A stretch of 64,000 nt of DNA from Sphingomonas xanthus (GTDB lineage Bacteria; Pseudomonadota; Alphaproteobacteria; Sphingomonadales; Sphingomonadaceae): assembly GCF_007998985.1 (NCBI RefSeq), contig NZ_CP041659.1, positions 1,054,001 through 1,118,000 of the forward strand, read 5' to 3'. The stretch's first letter is position 1. Every line of letters starts with the position of its first letter. Position numbers and translations under genes: made by a program. The notes under the pieces are model-generated. The model worked only from the letters and a program-made list of their open reading frames with translations. It made no database searches and was not told the DNA's origin. Positions 43,734 to 53,371 of this stretch are shown in pieces.

Positions 43734-44939
43734 TCAGGCGGCGTCGTGCAACCCGGTTGCAGCTTCGCGGTCCAAGTCCGCGCGCCGCTTCTTTTCCGCG
43801 CTGGTCTTCAACTGGCCGCAGGCAGCGTCGATGTCCCGGCCGCGCGGCGTGCGCACCGGCGCGGAGATGCCGGCTTCGAACACGATGTTGCTGAACGCAC
43901 GGATGCGTTCCGGCGACGAACATTCGTAGGGCGCCCCCGCCCACGGGTTGAACGGGATCAGGTTGACCTTGGCCGGAAGCTTGAAGGCCTTCAGCAGCCG
44001 GACCAGTTCGTGGGCGTCGGCGTCGCTGTCATTCTTGTCCTTCAGCATGACATATTCGAAGGTGATGCGACGCGCGTTGTTGGCACCGGGGTAATCGGCG
44101 CAGGCCTGCAACAACTGCTCAATGCCATATTTCCGGTTGAGCGGGACGATCTCGTCGCGGACGTCCTTGGTCACCGCGTGCAGGCTGACCGCCAAATTCA
44201 CCCCGATCTCATCGCCGCAGCGCTCCATCATCGGCACCACGCCTGAGGTCGAAAGGGTGATGCGACGCTTCGAAAGGCCCAGTCCGTCGCCGTCCATGAC
44301 AATTTTCAGCGCCTGCTTCACATTGTCGAAATTATAGAGTGGCTCGCCCATCCCCATCATGACGATATTGGTCAGCATCCGCCCGTCAGGAGAGCTTGGC
44401 CATTCGCCCAGCGCGTCTCGGGCAAGCATGACCTGGCCGACGATTTCGCCCGGGTCCAGGTTGCGGACCAGCTTCATCGTGCCGGTGTGACAGAAGCGGC
44501 AATTGAGGGTGCAGCCTACCTGACTAGAAACGCACAGGGTGCCGCGGTCCGCGTCCGGGATGAACACCATCTCGAACTCATGGCCATCGTGGGTCTTGAG
44601 AAGCCATTTGCGCGTGCCATCGGTCGACACCTGCGCCTCGACTACTTCGGGCCGGGTGATCGTAAAGCGTTCCGCGAGCCAGGGCTGCTGCGCCTTGGCG
44701 ATATCGGTCATCGCCGCAAATTCGCCTACGCCCCGGTTATAGATCCAATGCCATATCTGCTTGGCGCGAAGCTTGGCCTGACGCGGTTCCATCCCGGCCG
44801 CCTCCAGTGCTTCGCGAATTTGGTCGCGCGGCAGGCCTACCAGTTCGACCCTTCCGTCTGCGCGCGAGGACGGGGCCCGCGGGACGGGCACGGGGTCGAC
44901 GGGGCCGGGAATCGGCATCAAGGAGGTATCGGCGCTCAT
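43734..44939 (-). CDS. rlmN: 23S rRNA adenine-C2503 / tRNA A37 methyltransferase RlmN
   Basis: The 401-residue radical SAM enzyme methylates C2 of A2503 in 23S rRNA and A37 in some tRNAs. The cluster motif is [12 protein letters not shown] (CxxxCxxC), preceded by the conserved GTLCVSSQV, and the methyl-carrying Cys lies in the C-terminal ACGQLKT. Length is at the upper end because of an N-terminal extension (about 30 residues) not common to all RlmN. ATG 44939 is used. It is followed 37 bases later by the cyclopropane synthase gene and may be transcribed with it. Confidence 0.95.
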   Translation of the reverse strand: MSADTSLMPIPGPVDPVPVPRAPSSRADGRVELVGLPRDQIREALEAAGMEPRQAKLRAKQIWHWIYNRGVGEFAAMTDIAKAQQPWLAERFTITRPEVVEAQVSTDGTRKWLLKTHDGHEFEMVFIPDADRGTLCVSSQVGCTLNCRFCHTGTMKLVRNLDPGEIVGQVMLARDALGEWPSSPDGRMLTNIVMMGMGEPLYNFDNVKQALKIVMDGDGLGLSKRRITLSTSGVVPMMERCGDEIGVNLAVSLHAVTKDVRDEIVPLNRKYGIEQLLQACADYPGANNARRITFEYVMLKDKNDSDADAHELVRLLKAFKLPAKVNLIPFNPWAGAPYECSSPERIRAFSNIVFEAGISAPVRTPRGRDIDAACGQLKTSAEKKRRADLDREAATGLHDAA

Positions 44940-44966
44940 GGCAGGCGGGCGCCAATAGTCGATTTT

Positions 44967-45452
44967 TCAGCGATTTGCCAGCGTTGCCGCACAGGCCGCC
45001 GCTGCGTCGATTGCTAGCGGCGCGCCATTAAGCGGATAGCGGTCGACGATCCGGCCGCCCCCTTGGCTTCGCGTTTCAACCCGCATACCGCCCGACCGGC
45101 GCATCGCCGCGATGATCGCCGCCTCCTGCGCCGGCCCGCGGCTCCACGCCATGTCGCCCCGGGTCATCAGCAAGAATGGCTGGCCCCCGACATGAAGCAT
45201 GACGCTTGCCCCTTCGCGGGGCTTCCGGCTGAGCCGGGCCGCGAATTGGCCGCGCCGTGGGCCGCCGGCATCGAATGACAGGCTGGCTCGCGCTGGCTCG
45301 CGATTCTTGAAAACCTGTCCACTCGACCTTGCCGCCGCTTCGCAGGTGCGTCCCTGCTGCAGGGCCACCCACGACCCCCGCGCCGCGACGATACGGGGCT
45401 GGGCGACCAGCGGGGACGCCGCGAGCAACAATAGCCACGCGGTCCGAATCAT
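44967..45452 (-). CDS. IalB-like periplasmic protein, last gene of the pilus operon
   Basis: The 161-residue product has a signal peptide (MIRTAWLLLLAASPLVAQ) and a small beta-rich domain starting SWVALQQGRTCEAAAR with a C-terminal Cys (AAAACAATL), resembling the invasion-associated locus B family. Its start overlaps the prepilin peptidase stop (ATGA), so it is transcribed with the pilus genes. Nearby in-frame ATG 45464 is an alternative start. IalB proteins are periplasmic or surface proteins of uncertain function. The family call is moderate, and whether it acts in piliation is unknown. Confidence 0.65.
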   Translation of the reverse strand: MIRTAWLLLLAASPLVAQPRIVAARGSWVALQQGRTCEAAARSSGQVFKNREPARASLSFDAGGPRRGQFAARLSRKPREGASVMLHVGGQPFLLMTRGDMAWSRGPAQEAAIIAAMRRSGGMRVETRSQGGGRIVDRYPLNGAPLAIDAAAACAATLANR

Positions 45453-45937
45453 GAGCGGAGCCATACCCCCACCAAGATCACCCCGGCGGCAATGGCGATT
45501 CCGTAAGGAATGCCGCCGCCCCGACGGATCAGCGCGACGCGCTGGCGGGCCCTTTCGAACCAGGGGAGTAAGCGGGCGAGCAACACGATGATCGCTTCTA
45601 GCCCGCCGGCGATCGCAATCGCCACCAGCATTTTCCATCCACTCGACAGGTCAAACCACAGCGCTGACGCCGCCAGCAACTTGACGTCGCCCCCGCCCAT
45701 GATGCCGCGCGCGAACAGCCCGGTGCCAACCATCAGGGTCAAGCCGCACAGCAGCAGATTCTGCCAGAACCCGACGATCGGTCCATTGCCCAGCAGGGCG
45801 GCAAAGGCACCAATGGCGATGAGCGCCGAAATCCAGTTGCCGATCTTCAACCGCCAGCCGTCTTCGAGCGCCGCGAGGCCCAGCAAGGTCAGCAGCGCGA
45901 TGAACAGCCAGTGGGGCGCTGACTCGATAAGCGTCAC
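45449..45937 (-). CDS. cpaA: Prepilin peptidase (CpaA/TadV, A24)
   Basis: The 162-residue aspartic protease of family A24 cleaves the leader from Flp pilins and pseudopilins in the inner membrane. It has six hydrophobic segments and the active-site motif GGGDVKLLAA, whose Asp is catalytic; the other Asp is in ALEDGWRLKIGN. It lacks the N-terminal methylase domain of PilD, as normal for CpaA. GTG 45937 starts in the stop codon of the preceding TPR gene. It sits near the end of the Tad locus. Confidence 0.92.
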   Translation of the reverse strand: MTLIESAPHWLFIALLTLLGLAALEDGWRLKIGNWISALIAIGAFAALLGNGPIVGFWQNLLLCGLTLMVGTGLFARGIMGGGDVKLLAASALWFDLSSGWKMLVAIAIAGGLEAIIVLLARLLPWFERARQRVALIRRGGGIPYGIAIAAGVILVGVWLRS

Positions 45938-46761
45938 CGAGCGGGCCCGAGCGCGGCGAGATTGTCGGCGGCCTTGGAATACCAATGCGCTTTGAGTTCG
46001 ATCGCTTGGGCAAACGCCGCCTCAGCACGTTTTGCTTGCCCCACCGCCATCGCCGCAACGCCCGCGTCATTAAGCCGGGCAGCAAAGGCGTCGTCCAGTT
46101 CGCCGGGCCTGCGTTGCGGAAGGTCTGCGGCCGCAGCCGCGCGCGCAAGCTCCCGATTATTGGCGAGGCGCGGCAGGTTCGGGTTGACCAGATAGGCCCG
46201 GTCAAAGGCGGCCAGCGCCTCGCCCCAAAGGCCGCGCAACATCAGCGACCAACCCTGGTTGTTGGCCACTTCGGCTCGACTCGAATCCAGCGCCGCGGCT
46301 CGGGCATAAGCGGCGTCGGCCTCGTCCCAACGGCCCTGGCGGTCAGCGGCAACGCCCCGGGCATTCCATGCTCGCCACCCCGCATCGGCCTGGCGAGTGG
46401 CGCGGTCGAGCAATGCGGTCGCCTCAGCCAGCCGCCCCAGCTTGATTGCCGCCATCCCGGCGCGTTCCAGGAGCAGCCTTTCGTCCGGATGGGATGCCAG
46501 CAGTCCCTGATAGAGGCTTATCGCCTGTTCATTTTCGCCGCGTGCAAGCGCCAGATCCGCGAGCAGCCGATCGACCGGTTCACCCTTGGCGCCGGCGGCG
46601 ACCGCCCCGGCGAGCATCGCCTTGGCCTGGTCGAGCCGACCGGCCTCGATCGCGCGCCCGGCTTCGGTCAGCGAAAGGTTGAGCTCGATTGGCGGCGGCG
46701 AAGGCGCAGGCGCCGGGTCCGGTTCAGCCGCCAGCAGCAATAGCGCAAGAGTGGGGATCAT
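45934..46761 (-). CDS. TPR-repeat protein of the Tad locus
   Basis: The 275-residue protein has a short hydrophobic N-terminus (signal peptide, MIPTLALLLLAAE), a Pro-rich linker and about five tetratricopeptide repeats covering residues 35-270. TPR proteins accompany most Tad loci, where TadD is an outer-membrane-linked assembly factor. It lacks a lipobox Cys, unlike the neighbour, and may be periplasmic. Its start overlaps the stop of the TadD-like gene, and its stop overlaps the prepilin peptidase. Assignment to TadD is uncertain since the neighbour also fits. Confidence 0.8.
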   Translation of the reverse strand: MIPTLALLLLAAEPDPAPAPSPPPIELNLSLTEAGRAIEAGRLDQAKAMLAGAVAAGAKGEPVDRLLADLALARGENEQAISLYQGLLASHPDERLLLERAGMAAIKLGRLAEATALLDRATRQADAGWRAWNARGVAADRQGRWDEADAAYARAAALDSSRAEVANNQGWSLMLRGLWGEALAAFDRAYLVNPNLPRLANNRELARAAAAADLPQRRPGELDDAFAARLNDAGVAAMAVGQAKRAEAAFAQAIELKAHWYSKAADNLAALGPAR

Positions 46762-47717
46762 GCCGTCGATGAAGTGAGCGACCGGTCGCGGGCTGCGTCC
46801 CGCCCGAGCAGGATGACCACGGCTGCCCCCACACCCTCCTCACGCTCGAGCCTGAAGCCGAACTGCGCCGCGAGTCGCTCGGCCCTAGCCCGATTCTCGC
46901 TGCTGTAGACAATGACGCTGGCTTGGCGGGGCGCCGGCGCATCGCCGATCTGGGCACCGCCAAAGCCCCGGCTGGCCAGATAGGCGCGAGTCCGGGCCGC
47001 AAGCCCTTCGACCCGGGCAGCATTGAGCAGCCTGATCGGAGTTTGACTGCGGGCTTCGAAACGGATGGTGGTCCGCTTCGCGGTCCGTTCGACGGTACGG
47101 GCCGTCCAGCGCGGCTGCGCACTAGTGATCAGGGCCACCTCAGCCATCGAAAGCCGGGCCAGCCGCATCGACTTGCCCGCTGAATCAACCGCCACCGGCA
47201 CGGAGCGCGGCGGCGCGAGGGCGACCGTCACGCTGGGCGCCGGTGGCGGCGGCAGCACGGAGACCGATCCCGGCGCTTCACTAGGCGCCTCGGGGGCGGC
47301 GCTTCGCGACGCCAGTTCAGCCTTCACTCGTGCAGCCTCCTCATCCAGCCCCTGTCGGTCCAGGGACTGGGCAAGAAGCGCGTAGCTTTCAGGGTTGGTT
47401 GGCGACACAGCCAACGCCAGCTCGTAATGGCGGCGCGATAGATCGGTGCGCCCCATCTTTTCATAGGCCGTTGCCAGGCCGAGCAGCGCGTCAACACTGT
47501 CCGGCCGCTGGCGCAGCGCCTTGCGATAGGCTTCGACGGCTAGGCCGACATTACCCAGGGCGAGCTGTGAATGCCCCTCAGCAACGCGAAAATCGGCAGG
47601 CTGAATTCCGGCGGCGAGCGGCTGCTTGATCGGGCGGACGTCAAAGCCGCCGCCCGAACAGGACGTGGCGGCGGCCGCGGCGATGGCGAGGACGAGTCGG
47701 GTCGATTGCTGCCTCAT
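46758..47717 (-). CDS. tadD: TadD-like lipoprotein with TPRs and a C-terminal LytR_C-like domain
   Basis: The 319-residue protein has a lipobox (AAATSC, Cys about 20), two or three TPRs (about 45-135), a Pro/Ala-rich linker and a C-terminal domain starting RLLNAARVEGLAARTRAYLA that resembles the LytR_C fold seen at the ends of cell-envelope proteins. TadD in other Tad systems is an outer-membrane lipoprotein with TPRs needed for pilus assembly. The C-terminal domain is an addition not present in short TadD. It starts 1 base after the tadC stop. Confidence 0.82.
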   Translation of the reverse strand: MRQQSTRLVLAIAAAAATSCSGGGFDVRPIKQPLAAGIQPADFRVAEGHSQLALGNVGLAVEAYRKALRQRPDSVDALLGLATAYEKMGRTDLSRRHYELALAVSPTNPESYALLAQSLDRQGLDEEAARVKAELASRSAAPEAPSEAPGSVSVLPPPPAPSVTVALAPPRSVPVAVDSAGKSMRLARLSMAEVALITSAQPRWTARTVERTAKRTTIRFEARSQTPIRLLNAARVEGLAARTRAYLASRGFGGAQIGDAPAPRQASVIVYSSENRARAERLAAQFGFRLEREEGVGAAVVILLGRDAARDRSLTSSTA

Positions 47718-47718
47718 A

Positions 47719-48693
47719 TTATTCCCCCATGGCTGGTAGAATGACGCGGATGGTGCGGATGACGGCGGGCAGCATCAGCACGCCGATCATCACCGGAAGC
47801 ATGCAGGTCACCAGCGGGATGGACAGAAGCACCGGAAGCCGGTGCGCCTTTTCCTCGGCCCGCATCCGGCGCCGTTCGCGCATTTCCCCGGCATAGGTGC
47901 GCAGCGTCTGGGCGATCGACGAGCCGAGCTTGTGACTCTGGATCAGCAGCGTGGCGAAGGCGCGGATTTCGTCCGCCCCGGCACGGTCGGCCATTCGGCG
48001 CAACGCATCTTCCTGGCTGCGGCCGGCGCGAAGTTCGAGCACGACCGCGCCCAGCTGTTCGGCGAGCAAGGGATGCGAACGGGTCATTTCCATGCCAACG
48101 CGGCTGAAGGCGGCTTCGAGACCAAGTCCGGCCTCGACGCAGACCAGCATCAGGTCGAGCGCATCGGGAAAACCATTGATGATTTCCCGCTGGCGCCGGT
48201 CGGCGCGGGCGCGGACCCACAGGTTGGGGAAATAAAGGCCAAGCAGCGCCGCCGCCGTGCCGATGAAATAGAGCTTGGTCAGTGACGGCGAACTGCCGCT
48301 CAGCCACAGAAATCCAAGCGCGATGACCGGCAGCGCGACGACTAGAAACAAACGCACTAACGAGTAAACCCGCGGCGCATGTTCCTGCGAATAGCCGGCA
48401 GCAACCAGGCGGCTGCGCAGGGTCGCGTCCTTGGTGTCGACCAGAGGAACGCCGGCCTTTTCGATGGCCGTCACCAACGCTATCCAGGCACCGCGCGCGT
48501 CGTGGATACGCAGTCCGGCATGATCGCCCATTTCATCATGGGAATGGCCCGTCGAAGATGTTGCAAGTCGTTCGCGGACCGACTTGCGGTCGCTAAAGCC
48601 ACCGATGATCGCAAATCCAACCGCCACCACCGCCATGAATAGCAGAGCCAGGAGGGCGATACGGGCCGTGTCGTTGGCGAGAAGTTCGGTCAT
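47719..48693 (-). CDS. tadC: Flp pilus platform protein TadC
   Basis: The 324-residue inner-membrane protein belongs to the type II secretion F superfamily. It has the domain signature MLVCVEAGLGLEAAFSRVG and three membrane helices (about 10-30, 105-150 and 295-315), with the GSF cytosolic helices between. With TadB it makes the membrane platform that the TadA ATPase turns. Spacing from tadB is 5 bases. The C-terminus of the family, with GVLMLPAVIRTI, is present. Confidence 0.92.
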   Translation of the reverse strand: MTELLANDTARIALLALLFMAVVAVGFAIIGGFSDRKSVRERLATSSTGHSHDEMGDHAGLRIHDARGAWIALVTAIEKAGVPLVDTKDATLRSRLVAAGYSQEHAPRVYSLVRLFLVVALPVIALGFLWLSGSSPSLTKLYFIGTAAALLGLYFPNLWVRARADRRQREIINGFPDALDLMLVCVEAGLGLEAAFSRVGMEMTRSHPLLAEQLGAVVLELRAGRSQEDALRRMADRAGADEIRAFATLLIQSHKLGSSIAQTLRTYAGEMRERRRMRAEEKAHRLPVLLSIPLVTCMLPVMIGVLMLPAVIRTIRVILPAMGE

Positions 48694-48698
48694 GCGCG

Positions 48699-49697
48699 TT
48701 ACACCTTCAAGTCGATCATTCGACGGATCGACCAGAAGCCGATCGCGTACATCGCAAGCAACACGACATAACCCGGGATAAAGGCCGGATCGTCGGCGAC
48801 ATCGAGGTAGAAGCTCGGGTTGCCCAGGAACAGGATGGTGAAAGCCACCACCGGCAGGGCGGTCAACATCGTCGCGGTCATCCGGCCTTCGCTCGACAGG
48901 GCGCGGACCTTGAGCATCATCGATGCGCGTTCACGGATCACGGCGCTCAGATTTTCGAGGATCTCGGCAAGGTTGCCGCCCGTTTCATTCTGCACCGACA
49001 GGGACACGACGAACATCCGCATGTCGTCGAGGTCCCAGCGGTCGGCCATTGCCGTCAATGCGTCACGCAGGTCAGCGCCATAGGTCACCTCATCGACGAC
49101 GATGCCGAACTGACTGCCGATCGGATCGGGCATCTCTACGGTAAGGAGGTCGAGCGCCGCGGCGATCGGGTGACCGGCCCGAAGGCCCCTGACGAACACG
49201 TCGAGGGCGACCGGGAACTGGTCCTGGATCTTCTTGCGCATCCGGTTGGCGCGCATCGACAAGAACAGCAGCGGGATGCCCGCACCGAGGATGAAGGAAA
49301 AGGTCGCGAGCATCAGCACGCGCCCGCCGCCAAGCGCCGCGCCCGACACCACCATTGCCAGAATGATGATGAGGAAGAGTGCGATCGGCGCGACCAGCAG
49401 GTAGAGCATCAGTCTGCCGGTCGGGATTGCTACGCCTGCCGCCATGAGCATCTTTTCAAACCGGATCGCCGGTCCCGCGAGCAGGTCGGGCAGCACCGGA
49501 AGGTGGCTGACGCGGCGGCGTAGCAGGAGCATCGCCTCGCTTCGCGGCATGCCGCGATTGATGAGGTCGAGCCGCTGGTTGATCGCCCGGTTTTCAAGCC
49601 TTCGCCCGACGGCCGCAGCCATCAGTCGCTCGACCGCGAAAACCACCGCGGCGAAAATCAGGATGAGGACAAGGGCGCGGATCCAGATGTCGCTCAT
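48699..49697 (-). CDS. tadB: Flp pilus platform protein TadB
   Basis: The 332-residue protein is the partner of TadC in the inner membrane. The T2SF domain is marked by VRGLRAGHPIAAALDLLTVE and VSLSVQNETGGNLAEILENL, with an N-terminal helix (IRALVLILIFAAVVFAVERL) and helices near 95-145 and at the end. The start overlaps the tadA/cpaF stop (ATGA), so it is coupled to the ATPase gene. The length matches the family (about 320-330). Confidence 0.93.
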   Translation of the reverse strand: MSDIWIRALVLILIFAAVVFAVERLMAAAVGRRLENRAINQRLDLINRGMPRSEAMLLLRRRVSHLPVLPDLLAGPAIRFEKMLMAAGVAIPTGRLMLYLLVAPIALFLIIILAMVVSGAALGGGRVLMLATFSFILGAGIPLLFLSMRANRMRKKIQDQFPVALDVFVRGLRAGHPIAAALDLLTVEMPDPIGSQFGIVVDEVTYGADLRDALTAMADRWDLDDMRMFVVSLSVQNETGGNLAEILENLSAVIRERASMMLKVRALSSEGRMTATMLTALPVVAFTILFLGNPSFYLDVADDPAFIPGYVVLLAMYAIGFWSIRRMIDLKV

Positions 49698-51082
49698 GCT
49701 TCGAAATTCCTGTCTGGCCGGAACAGGTCGGGCGACAATGACACGCCATGTGCCATGACCTGATCGAGGAAGCGCGGGCGGATACCGGTGGCTTCGAACT
49801 TCCCTTGCACTATGCCGTCACTCGACACGCCGGTCTGCCGGAAGCGGAAGATTTCCTGCATGGTGATGACGTCGCCCTCCATGCCCGAAAGCTCAGACAG
49901 GCTGGTCAGCTTGCGCCGGCCGTCACTGAGGCGCGCGACCTGGACCACGACATGGATCGCCGAGGAGATCTGGGCTCGGGCGGACCTGGCCGGGATGTCG
50001 ATCCCGCTCATGCCGATCATCTGCTCGACGCGGCTCAGCGCGTCACGCGGCGTATTGGCGTGAACGGTGGTCATCGAACCGTCATGGCCGGTATTCATCG
50101 CTTGCAGCATGTCGAACGCCTCCCCGGCGCGGACTTCGCCGACGATGATCCGGTCGGGCCGCATGCGCAGGGAATTCTTGACTAGGTCCCGCTGCATTAT
50201 TTCGCCCTTGCCCTCGATATTGGCTGGGCGGGTTTCCAAACGGACGACATGGCTTTGTTGAAGTTGCAATTCGGCCGAGTCCTCGATCGTCACGATCCGC
50301 TCCCGGTTGTCGATGAACGCAGACATGGCATTGAGCATGGTGGTCTTGCCCGAACCGGTACCTCCCGAAATGAGGACGTTGAGCCGCGCCGCGACCACCG
50401 CCTTCAAAACCTCGGCCACCTGGGCCGGGACCGATCCGATCTCGATCAACCGGGCAAGGCTGATCGGCACCTTGGCGAATTTGCGGATCGACAAGAGCGC
50501 GCCATCGAGCGCGAGCGGAGGAACCACGGCGTTGACGCGGCTCCCGTCGGCGAGCCGCGCATCGACCATTGGGGCCGATTCATCGACGCGCCGACCGACC
50601 GCCGACACGATCTTCTGGATGATGCGGATCAGGTGGCGCTCGTCCTTGAACCGCACCGGGGAGGCTTCGAGCACGCCATAGCGCTCGACGAACACGCTAT
50701 CGTGGCCGTTGACCAGGATATCGGTGATGGTGGCATCCTTGAGCAGCGGTTCGAGCGGCCCCAGGCCAAGCAATTCATCGAGGACGTCGTCGACAAGCTG
50801 CCGCCGTTCAGCATTGTTGAGCGCGTGGCGCTGCTTGTCCAATTCCTCAAGGACGATATCGCCGGCTTCTTCCTGGATTTGCTCGCGCGACATTGTTTCG
50901 AGCGCGGACAGGTTGATGAGGCCAAGCAGTCGCTGGTGGAGCTCGACCTTGAGGTCGGTGTGGAGATCCTTGGGCGCGAATGCGCCGGCGTCGCCAACCG
51001 TGGTCAGGCGGCGCTCCTCTTCGGATCGGTCAGCCGTCTGTTCGGGTGCGTCCTCGTCAATCGGTTTACGAATTTGCCACAT
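49694..51082 (-). CDS. cpaF: Flp pilus assembly ATPase CpaF/TadA
   Basis: The 462-residue hexameric ATPase powers pilin polymerisation from the cytosol. Walker A is GGTGSGKTT, with the Asp-box in [11 protein letters not shown], the Walker B in [20 protein letters not shown] and the His-box in SMTTVHANT. The N-terminal 100 residues are the usual helical extension of CpaF. It lies between cpaE and tadB as in Caulobacter. The start is ATG 51082, 3 bases after the cpaE stop. Confidence 0.95.
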   Translation of the reverse strand: MWQIRKPIDEDAPEQTADRSEEERRLTTVGDAGAFAPKDLHTDLKVELHQRLLGLINLSALETMSREQIQEEAGDIVLEELDKQRHALNNAERRQLVDDVLDELLGLGPLEPLLKDATITDILVNGHDSVFVERYGVLEASPVRFKDERHLIRIIQKIVSAVGRRVDESAPMVDARLADGSRVNAVVPPLALDGALLSIRKFAKVPISLARLIEIGSVPAQVAEVLKAVVAARLNVLISGGTGSGKTTMLNAMSAFIDNRERIVTIEDSAELQLQQSHVVRLETRPANIEGKGEIMQRDLVKNSLRMRPDRIIVGEVRAGEAFDMLQAMNTGHDGSMTTVHANTPRDALSRVEQMIGMSGIDIPARSARAQISSAIHVVVQVARLSDGRRKLTSLSELSGMEGDVITMQEIFRFRQTGVSSDGIVQGKFEATGIRPRFLDQVMAHGVSLSPDLFRPDRNFEA

Positions 51083-51085
51083 CGG

Positions 51086-52285
51086 TCAGTGCTCCAGCCC
51101 GAGGGCGGCCGCGACGCCCAATTGTAATTGATCGAGATCACGGCCCAGCGCGCATTTGCGCTTGATCTCGGCGATGGGCACGCCCCGGTCGAGCGCTTGG
51201 CTCATCGTCGCATGGTCGTTGGCGATGCTGTAGGCCACAGGCCGCTTCAGTACCCGTTCGGCATCAGCCGGGCCGAGCGTCTTGAACAAACCCTTTTCGA
51301 CGCGATTGAGGATCACGCGCAATTCAAGGTTGCCGAGGTCCTGCGAGGCCAGCAGGTCGAGCTGGCGACGAGCCCGGTGCAAACTGGGCACCCGCAATTC
51401 GGTAACCAGCAGCACGAGATCCGCGCGGGCTAACAGCGATAGCGACCAATTGGTCCAGTTCGCCGGCAGGTCGACGAAAACCGTTCCAAACTCGGCGGTC
51501 GCCAGGTCGAGGATCGTCAGCAGCTGGTCGCTGGCGAGCGATTCCAGCGGCATGATTTCGCGGGGCGCGGAAATGACCCGCAGCCCGCTGTCGTGGCGGA
51601 CCGACACTGACCGCAGCATGTCGGCGTCGAGGCGCTTTCCGGCGGCGATCAGGTCGGCAAAGGTCAGTGACGGTTGCAGTCCGAGCTGGAGTGCGGCGTC
51701 GCCGAACTGGATGTCGAGATCGATCAGGCAGCATTCTCGGCCAACCTCCGTCTCGCTCTCGGCAAAACGGCTTGCCATCTGGGCCAACAGCGCGGTCGCA
51801 CCGACACCGCCTTCGCCCTTGATCACGGCAACAAGTTTCTGGTGGCCGCTGCGCGGGCTGCTGGCCTGCTGCGCGACCATCTTACGAATGGGATCGAGTG
51901 CCGTTTCCAGTTCGGCAATGTCGAGCGGGAGCGGCACCACGTCATGCGCCCCGGCACGCACCAGCGCACGGACCAGCGCGATCGACGGATTGAATGCGGC
52001 ACCGATCAGCGGCACCGGTCCCTGCGCGAGCTGCTCGAACCGGGCGATCGACTGTTTGTCACCGTCGCTGACCTGGACCACGGCGGCCGCGGCGCCGGTG
52101 AGCACCGACGGGTCGACCTGCTGAGCGGGATCAGCCAACACCAGCTCCAGCGGGAAACCCGCAGCGCTGGCCCCGACGAGCGCATTGGCCTCGCCCTCGA
52201 CCCCGGAAAGCAACAAGCGCACCGGTGCTGGGCCGGTATCGGCTCGCCACTGCAGTGTGCCACGGTCGGGTGAATACATGGTCAT
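51086..52285 (-). CDS. cpaE: Pilus localisation ATPase CpaE/TadZ
   Basis: The 399-residue protein has an N-terminal receiver-like (pseudo) domain (about 20-135) and a ParA/MinD-type domain (150-390) that in other Tad systems places the pilus machine at a pole. The deviant Walker A reads KGEGGVGATAL at residues 156-166, so the two lysines of a classic MinD motif (GKGGVGKT) are replaced. Such atypical forms are known in TadZ. ATG 52285 has GAGG five bases upstream; ATG 52279 is also possible. It lies in the standard position before cpaF. Confidence 0.9.
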   Translation of the reverse strand: MTMYSPDRGTLQWRADTGPAPVRLLLSGVEGEANALVGASAAGFPLELVLADPAQQVDPSVLTGAAAAVVQVSDGDKQSIARFEQLAQGPVPLIGAAFNPSIALVRALVRAGAHDVVPLPLDIAELETALDPIRKMVAQQASSPRSGHQKLVAVIKGEGGVGATALLAQMASRFAESETEVGRECCLIDLDIQFGDAALQLGLQPSLTFADLIAAGKRLDADMLRSVSVRHDSGLRVISAPREIMPLESLASDQLLTILDLATAEFGTVFVDLPANWTNWSLSLLARADLVLLVTELRVPSLHRARRQLDLLASQDLGNLELRVILNRVEKGLFKTLGPADAERVLKRPVAYSIANDHATMSQALDRGVPIAEIKRKCALGRDLDQLQLGVAAALGLEH

Positions 52286-52292
52286 CTTTACC

Positions 52293-52871
52293 TCAATTGG
52301 ATACAGTCCCGGCGCCATCCTCCAGCGTCAGCGCTGCCCGGAAATCAGGCATGGTGATGTTCGCGCCGAACAGCAGGAAGGTAAGCGGCTGGAAGGTCAG
52401 GCCAGTCAATCTAACGGTCACCAGCGGTGCCACATCGGGACCGTTGGGATCTCCAGCATAGCCAAGTCCGACATTCTGATATTCGACCCAGACATTGCTG
52501 TCGGTGATCGGCGGGTACATGGCGTTCATTCGCGCGACGATATTGTCGAACGCTGCCGCGCTATATCCCCAGCTATTGGTGCAGCTGCTGGTGTCGCAAA
52601 CCGTATTGTCGAACGCCGAGATCGGGACCGGATCACCGCCCGGGATGCTGTTGGTCAGCGCGAAGTTATGCGACGCCAACGTCGATGGGACCATGTCGGT
52701 AACGACTGCATAGCGCACACCCATCTGGGTCGCCTTTTCGGCCCGGTTGAATTCCCACAGGAACCGGCCGGCATCGATGATCCCGAATATGAACAGCAAC
52801 AGCAGCGGCAGCACCAGCGCGAATTCGGCCGCAGACGCGCCGCTGCGATCGAGGCGAAGACGCTGCATCAT
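52293..52871 (-). CDS. TadE-like pseudopilin
   Basis: The 192-residue protein has the leader RSG|ASAAEFALVLPLLLLFIF with Glu at +5 of the prepilin cleavage site, then a hydrophobic helix, as in TadE-type minor pilins. The mature part (about 165 residues) is soluble and carries a Cys pair (VCDTSSC). It starts within the stop codon of the second TadE-like gene, ATG 52871. TadE/F pseudopilins help start pilus assembly and are processed by CpaA. Confidence 0.9.
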   Translation of the reverse strand: MMQRLRLDRSGASAAEFALVLPLLLLFIFGIIDAGRFLWEFNRAEKATQMGVRYAVVTDMVPSTLASHNFALTNSIPGGDPVPISAFDNTVCDTSSCTNSWGYSAAAFDNIVARMNAMYPPITDSNVWVEYQNVGLGYAGDPNGPDVAPLVTVRLTGLTFQPLTFLLFGANITMPDFRAALTLEDGAGTVSN

Positions 52872-53371
52872 ATGCCCATCACCGCCGCTTCGCTTCGGCC
52901 CGGAACGTTGAGCCCTGATGCCGAAAAGCCGAACAGGGTCGCATAGGGAACCGCCGCGACGATGGTCACCCTTCGCGCCCCGCCCGACGCGTTGGCGTAA
53001 ATTCCCGACGACGTATAGGCGGCCGTCGAATCGCAGGTGATCGTCACCGTGATCGTGGCCGGATTGGTCCAATAGGATATCCGCGCGGGCGCGCCATTGG
53101 CGGTCGTCCCGGTGCGGACGAGGTTCTTGATGTCGCTTTCCTTGGTCGCCGTCCCCCCGCAGGGCATTTCGGTGAATGGCTGGCGACCCGCGAAGCGGGC
53201 ACCGTCGCGCACCGCCTTGGCAACCACATGGCTGTCCATGAAATAGCGGCCGAGTTCGACCGACCCGAACAGGATGGTGATGAGGATCGGCAGCACCAAT
53301 GCCATTTCGGCGGCGGCTGCGCCGCTCCGACAGGTCAGCATCGATGCGGGTCCCCGAGCCATGCTCATCAC
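52868..53371 (-). CDS. TadE/TadF-like pseudopilin
   Basis: The 167-residue protein has the same leader type, RSG|AAAAEMALVLPILITILF, with Glu at +5, followed by a single helix and a small domain with a Cys pair (MPCGGTATK and TITCDS). It overlaps the TadG gene by 4 bases and the neighbouring TadE by 4 bases. Two such pseudopilins in tandem are usual in Tad loci. Which is TadE and which TadF is not decided. Confidence 0.88.
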   Translation of the reverse strand: MMSMARGPASMLTCRSGAAAAEMALVLPILITILFGSVELGRYFMDSHVVAKAVRDGARFAGRQPFTEMPCGGTATKESDIKNLVRTGTTANGAPARISYWTNPATITVTITCDSTAAYTSSGIYANASGGARRVTIVAAVPYATLFGFSASGLNVPGRSEAAVMGI

